DNA of 64,000 bases, taken from positions 8,618,001 to 8,682,000 of the forward strand of contig NZ_JAGSHX010000006.1 of the NCBI RefSeq assembly GCF_018138715.1. Reading direction: 5' to 3'. Numbering within the stretch: the first letter of the stretch is position 1; each line of letters starts with the position of its first letter. The stretch comes from Streptomyces asiaticus (GTDB lineage Bacteria; Actinomycetota; Actinomycetes; Streptomycetales; Streptomycetaceae). The position numbers and the translations under genes were made by a program. Below, in pieces: positions 61,644 to 64,000 of the stretch. The notes under the pieces were generated by a model that searched no databases, was not told where the DNA came from, and was given only the letters and a program-made list of their open reading frames with translations.

Positions 61644-64000
61644 GCAACGCACCGTCCACCACCCAGGACGACCGCGCGTCCCAGTCCGCCAAGCGCCGCA
61701 AGCGCAAGGAGCGGACCGGCAAGGCCCGTACGCCCGAACCCAAGGACATCGTCAGCGGCGCCGGACAGCCCCTCGACCCGAGCGTACGGCGCGACCTCGA
61801 AGAGCAGCTCGGCCACGACCTCGGCCAGGTCCGCCTGCACACCGACCGCGACGCGGGCCACCTCACCGAACTTCTGGGCGCGGACGCGGTGGCGGTCGGC
61901 CAGGACATCTTCTTCCGCGAGAACACCTACCGCCCCGGCACGACGGATGGCCGGCGCCTCCTCGCCCATGAATTGCTCCACACCGTCCAGAACCCCCACG
62001 GCCTCGGCACCCTGCGCGCGGGCCGCGACCTGGGCGCGGTGAGCCTGCCGCAGGACGCGATGGAGCGCGAGGCGGAGGGTACGGCGCGGGAGCTGGCCCG
62101 CGGCGGGCAGCCGGACACCGAGACGCGGCCGCAGCCGTCCGCGACCCCGGGCTGGCTCCGCTACGCCACGGTTGACGCCGACCGCAACCGCATGGAGAAG
62201 CTCGACCCGGCGACCCTGGTCGACCGCCTCGCCAACAGCGTCGTCCGCTCCCTGCGCGGCGACCCCGAGGACCGCTCCAAGCGCACCCGTATGCAACTGG
62301 CGCGGATGCCGGACGAGGTGCAGGACGCCGTCCTCGACCGCCTGGAGACCAGGCTCCTCAGCTCCGAGCACGAGCGGGTGCTCGACTTCGTGGACGAGGT
62401 CGAGGCGGACGGCAACCTGGAGCGGGAGTCGTCGGCCGCCCCGGAGGCCGAACCGGACCTGATCGAGGAGCTGCTGTTCGAGCGCGAGACGCGGCGGCGG
62501 AGGGCGGAGGAGCGCCGCGAGGAGGAGCAGCGCCCGGCGCCCGCGCCGGGTCCGGAGAAGGACGCGCCCGCGGGGGAGGGCGCGCCGGGCAGTACGCCGC
62601 AGAACGGTGGGGGCGCGGCGGAGCAGAAGGGGCAGGGCGGGAGCCGGGAGCAGAGGCCGGGCGCCGACGCGGGACGCCGGGGCGGAAGCCCTTCGGGTGG
62701 GAAGTCCGGCGGTTCGGCCCCAGCAGCCGCCCCTCAGTCCCAACCCCAGTCCCAACAGCCGTCCGGGGGCGGGCAGCAGGGCGGCGAGAAGAAGTCCGAG
62801 GGCTCCGAGAAGGGCAAGGAAGGAAAGGAAGGCAAGGAGGGGGAGGGGAAGGAGGGGCAGGAGCAGCAGGGTGTCGCGACGCCGAGCAAGGAGGAGTCGG
62901 CGGCCAAGAACCGCCCGGGCGCGGTCGATTCGCTCGTGGCGGGTCAGCAGCTGAAGCAGCAGGACAAGCGGGGCGCGGACAAGCCCACCGGTTCGCCGAT
63001 GACGTCCGGCAAGGACACCCAGTCGCCCGGCCCCCTCTCCACGCTCGACGGCGTACGGGCCCAGGATCTCGACGGCCCGGAGGAGCGGGCCGAGGAGGAT
63101 CCGTTCGGCTCCGGCAGTGAGTCGGAGGTCGAGGTCGGGGGCGCGGAGAAGAGCGCCTGGGACATCAAGCTCCAGCCGGAGGACTTCCTGCCCGAGCAGG
63201 ACCTCGACGTGTCCGGCGTACCGACCGCCGACCAGCTCGACCCCGCCTCGTCCGCCGACGCCCCCGTTCCGTCCTTCCCCGCCCCTCCGCTGACCAAGGC
63301 CGACAAGGTGCAGGCCGAACGGGACGCGGAGGACGCCGAGGACGAGGCGGAGGACGCCGAACCCGAGGAAGACGCTGCCGACTCGGCCGTCGACACCGAA
63401 CCGTCAGCGGAGGCGGACGAGGACACGACGGCGGCAGGCGCCGGGCTCAGCGGTCTCGCCCTGGAACAGGCCGCCGAGAGCCGACCGGGACCGGCCGCGA
63501 CCCGCGACCCGAAGAGCGGCTCCGACCCCAAGGACGGACCCGTCGTCGCGCAGACGACGGTGCAGGAGGCCGCGGGCAGGTCGGAGGACGGCAGCGAAGC
63601 CACCGAACAGGCCGCGAAGGAGGAGAAGGGCACACCCGCGGCGGGTGACGCGCCGGGCGGTGCGCAGGAGAAGGCGTCCCCGCAGGCGGTGGGCGGTCAG
63701 GCGGCGCAGGAGCCCGCGGCCAAGGAGGAACAGAAGAAGGCGGACACGGCGCCGGCGGCCAAGAGCGAGCCCACCGCGGACGCCAAGTCCCCCTCACCCG
63801 CGCCGGACACCCAGGTCACGGGCGGGTCCAACGCGGATACGCCCGGCGGGGCGAGCAGCGGGGCGCAGAGCGGGCAGGGCGCGCCGACGGAACGTACGGA
63901 GACCCCGGCGGCGGAGTCGGCGCCGCCCGCACCGGAACCGAAGAAGTCCGCCGAGCCCGAGCCGCCGGCACCCAAGGCCGCGTCGGGAGCAAAGCCCACA
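61640..64000 (+). CDS. DUF4157 protein with long disordered tail (cut by right edge)
   Basis: At least 787 residues without a stop. After a basic N-terminus (AKRRKRKERTGKARTPEPK) a DUF4157 domain is at about 35-115: GQPLDPSVRRDLEEQLGHDLGQVRLHTD and RRLLAHELLHTVQN, with the HExxH-type HELLH. A helical region runs to about 275. From there to the edge the sequence is low-complexity Glu/Lys/Gly/Pro/Ala/Gln repeats (KEGKEGKEGEGKEG, EDAEDEAEDAEPEE) with few hydrophobic residues. DUF4157 proteins are a core part of extracellular injection systems and often carry toxin or peptidase domains further on. Whether an effector domain follows is not visible. Confidence 0.88.
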   Translation, partial: MSNAPSTTQDDRASQSAKRRKRKERTGKARTPEPKDIVSGAGQPLDPSVRRDLEEQLGHDLGQVRLHTDRDAGHLTELLGADAVAVGQDIFFRENTYRPGTTDGRRLLAHELLHTVQNPHGLGTLRAGRDLGAVSLPQDAMEREAEGTARELARGGQPDTETRPQPSATPGWLRYATVDADRNRMEKLDPATLVDRLANSVVRSLRGDPEDRSKRTRMQLARMPDEVQDAVLDRLETRLLSSEHERVLDFVDEVEADGNLERESSAAPEAEPDLIEELLFERETRRRRAEERREEEQRPAPAPGPEKDAPAGEGAPGSTPQNGGGAAEQKGQGGSREQRPGADAGRRGGSPSGGKSGGSAPAAAPQSQPQSQQPSGGGQQGGEKKSEGSEKGKEGKEGKEGEGKEGQEQQGVATPSKEESAAKNRPGAVDSLVAGQQLKQQDKRGADKPTGSPMTSGKDTQSPGPLSTLDGVRAQDLDGPEERAEEDPFGSGSESEVEVGGAEKSAWDIKLQPEDFLPEQDLDVSGVPTADQLDPASSADAPVPSFPAPPLTKADKVQAERDAEDAEDEAEDAEPEEDAADSAVDTEPSAEADEDTTAAGAGLSGLALEQAAESRPGPAATRDPKSGSDPKDGPVVAQTTVQEAAGRSEDGSEATEQAAKEEKGTPAAGDAPGGAQEKASPQAVGGQAAQEPAAKEEQKKADTAPAAKSEPTADAKSPSPAPDTQVTGGSNADTPGGASSGAQSGQGAPTERTETPAAESAPPAPEPKKSAEPEPPAPKAASGAKPT

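Noticed and set aside
54054..64000. Contractile prophage
   Set aside because: No integrase, terminase, portal or capsid, and DUF4255, AAA+ and DUF4157 genes mark an injection system; confirmation needs more sequence to the right.

Overview
The window is high-GC actinobacterial DNA, almost certainly from a Streptomyces or close relative. Third codon positions are nearly all G or C, GTG starts and 4-base ATGA/GTGA gene overlaps are common, and several families are typical of Streptomyces: PAS-PAS-GAF-SpoIIE-HATPase phosphatases, STAS-ANTAR-GAF proteins, a DUF5133-like protein, a Spo0M-like protein and a contractile injection system. No tRNA, rRNA, CRISPR array, transposase or integrase was recognised.

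Left part (1-33 kb), metabolism and regulation. A TetR-like gene (cut by the left edge) and a divergent FAD monooxygenase flank two identical-arm operators. Then come a Gfo/Idh/MocA oxidoreductase, an apolipoprotein N-acyltransferase and a large sensor phosphatase. At 6.9-11.7 kb a self-contained asparagine operon (GntR/FadR regulator, AnsP permease, rhizobial-type asparaginase, aspartase) would take up asparagine and convert it to aspartate and then fumarate. Next are a GAF regulator, a decayed sensor-phosphatase paralogue, a lipoprotein, a Rieske-FAD oxidoreductase, an STAS-ANTAR-GAF protein, a serine hydrolase and a 3-hydroxyisobutyryl-CoA hydrolase. A LacI-controlled sugar-acid operon (23-28.5 kb) contains D-2-hydroxyacid dehydrogenase, ManD-like dehydratase, mannitol/fructuronate dehydrogenase and an MFS transporter. 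A CDF metal transporter with an ArsR regulator, an APC permease and an MFS exporter close this part.

Centre (33-46.5 kb), sugar-nucleotide and glycan cluster. Ten tightly packed plus-strand genes encode an NDP-sugar epimerase/decarboxylase-like enzyme, a NodU/TobZ-type carbamoyltransferase, GT2, GmhB-like phosphatase, GT9, two GT4-like transferases, GmhA, a bifunctional HldE and a second GT9. Two more GT2 genes lie on the other strand, one of them frameshifted. This is a near-complete ADP-heptose pathway plus transferases in a Gram-positive genome, so a heptose-containing, possibly carbamoylated glycan or metabolite is the likely product. A sigma-B-like promoter precedes the cluster.

Right part (46.5-64 kb). 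A Crp-like site precedes an unknown gene. It is followed by a metallo-beta-lactamase-fold gene, the second copy of an unknown two-member family, a MerR regulator beside a frameshifted methyltransferase, DinB, a Spo0M-like protein with a Gly/His/Tyr-rich tail, and a LysR/DUF6817-like pair. From 54 kb to the right edge is an extracellular/cytoplasmic contractile injection system: sheath, tube, T4-type baseplate chaperone with zinc-ribbon-like cysteines, Pro-rich protein, DUF4255 cap, AAA+ ATPase, small protein, and a DUF4157 protein with a very long disordered tail that runs off the window. Short tandem duplications at several convergent gene junctions and several broken genes show local sequence turnover.
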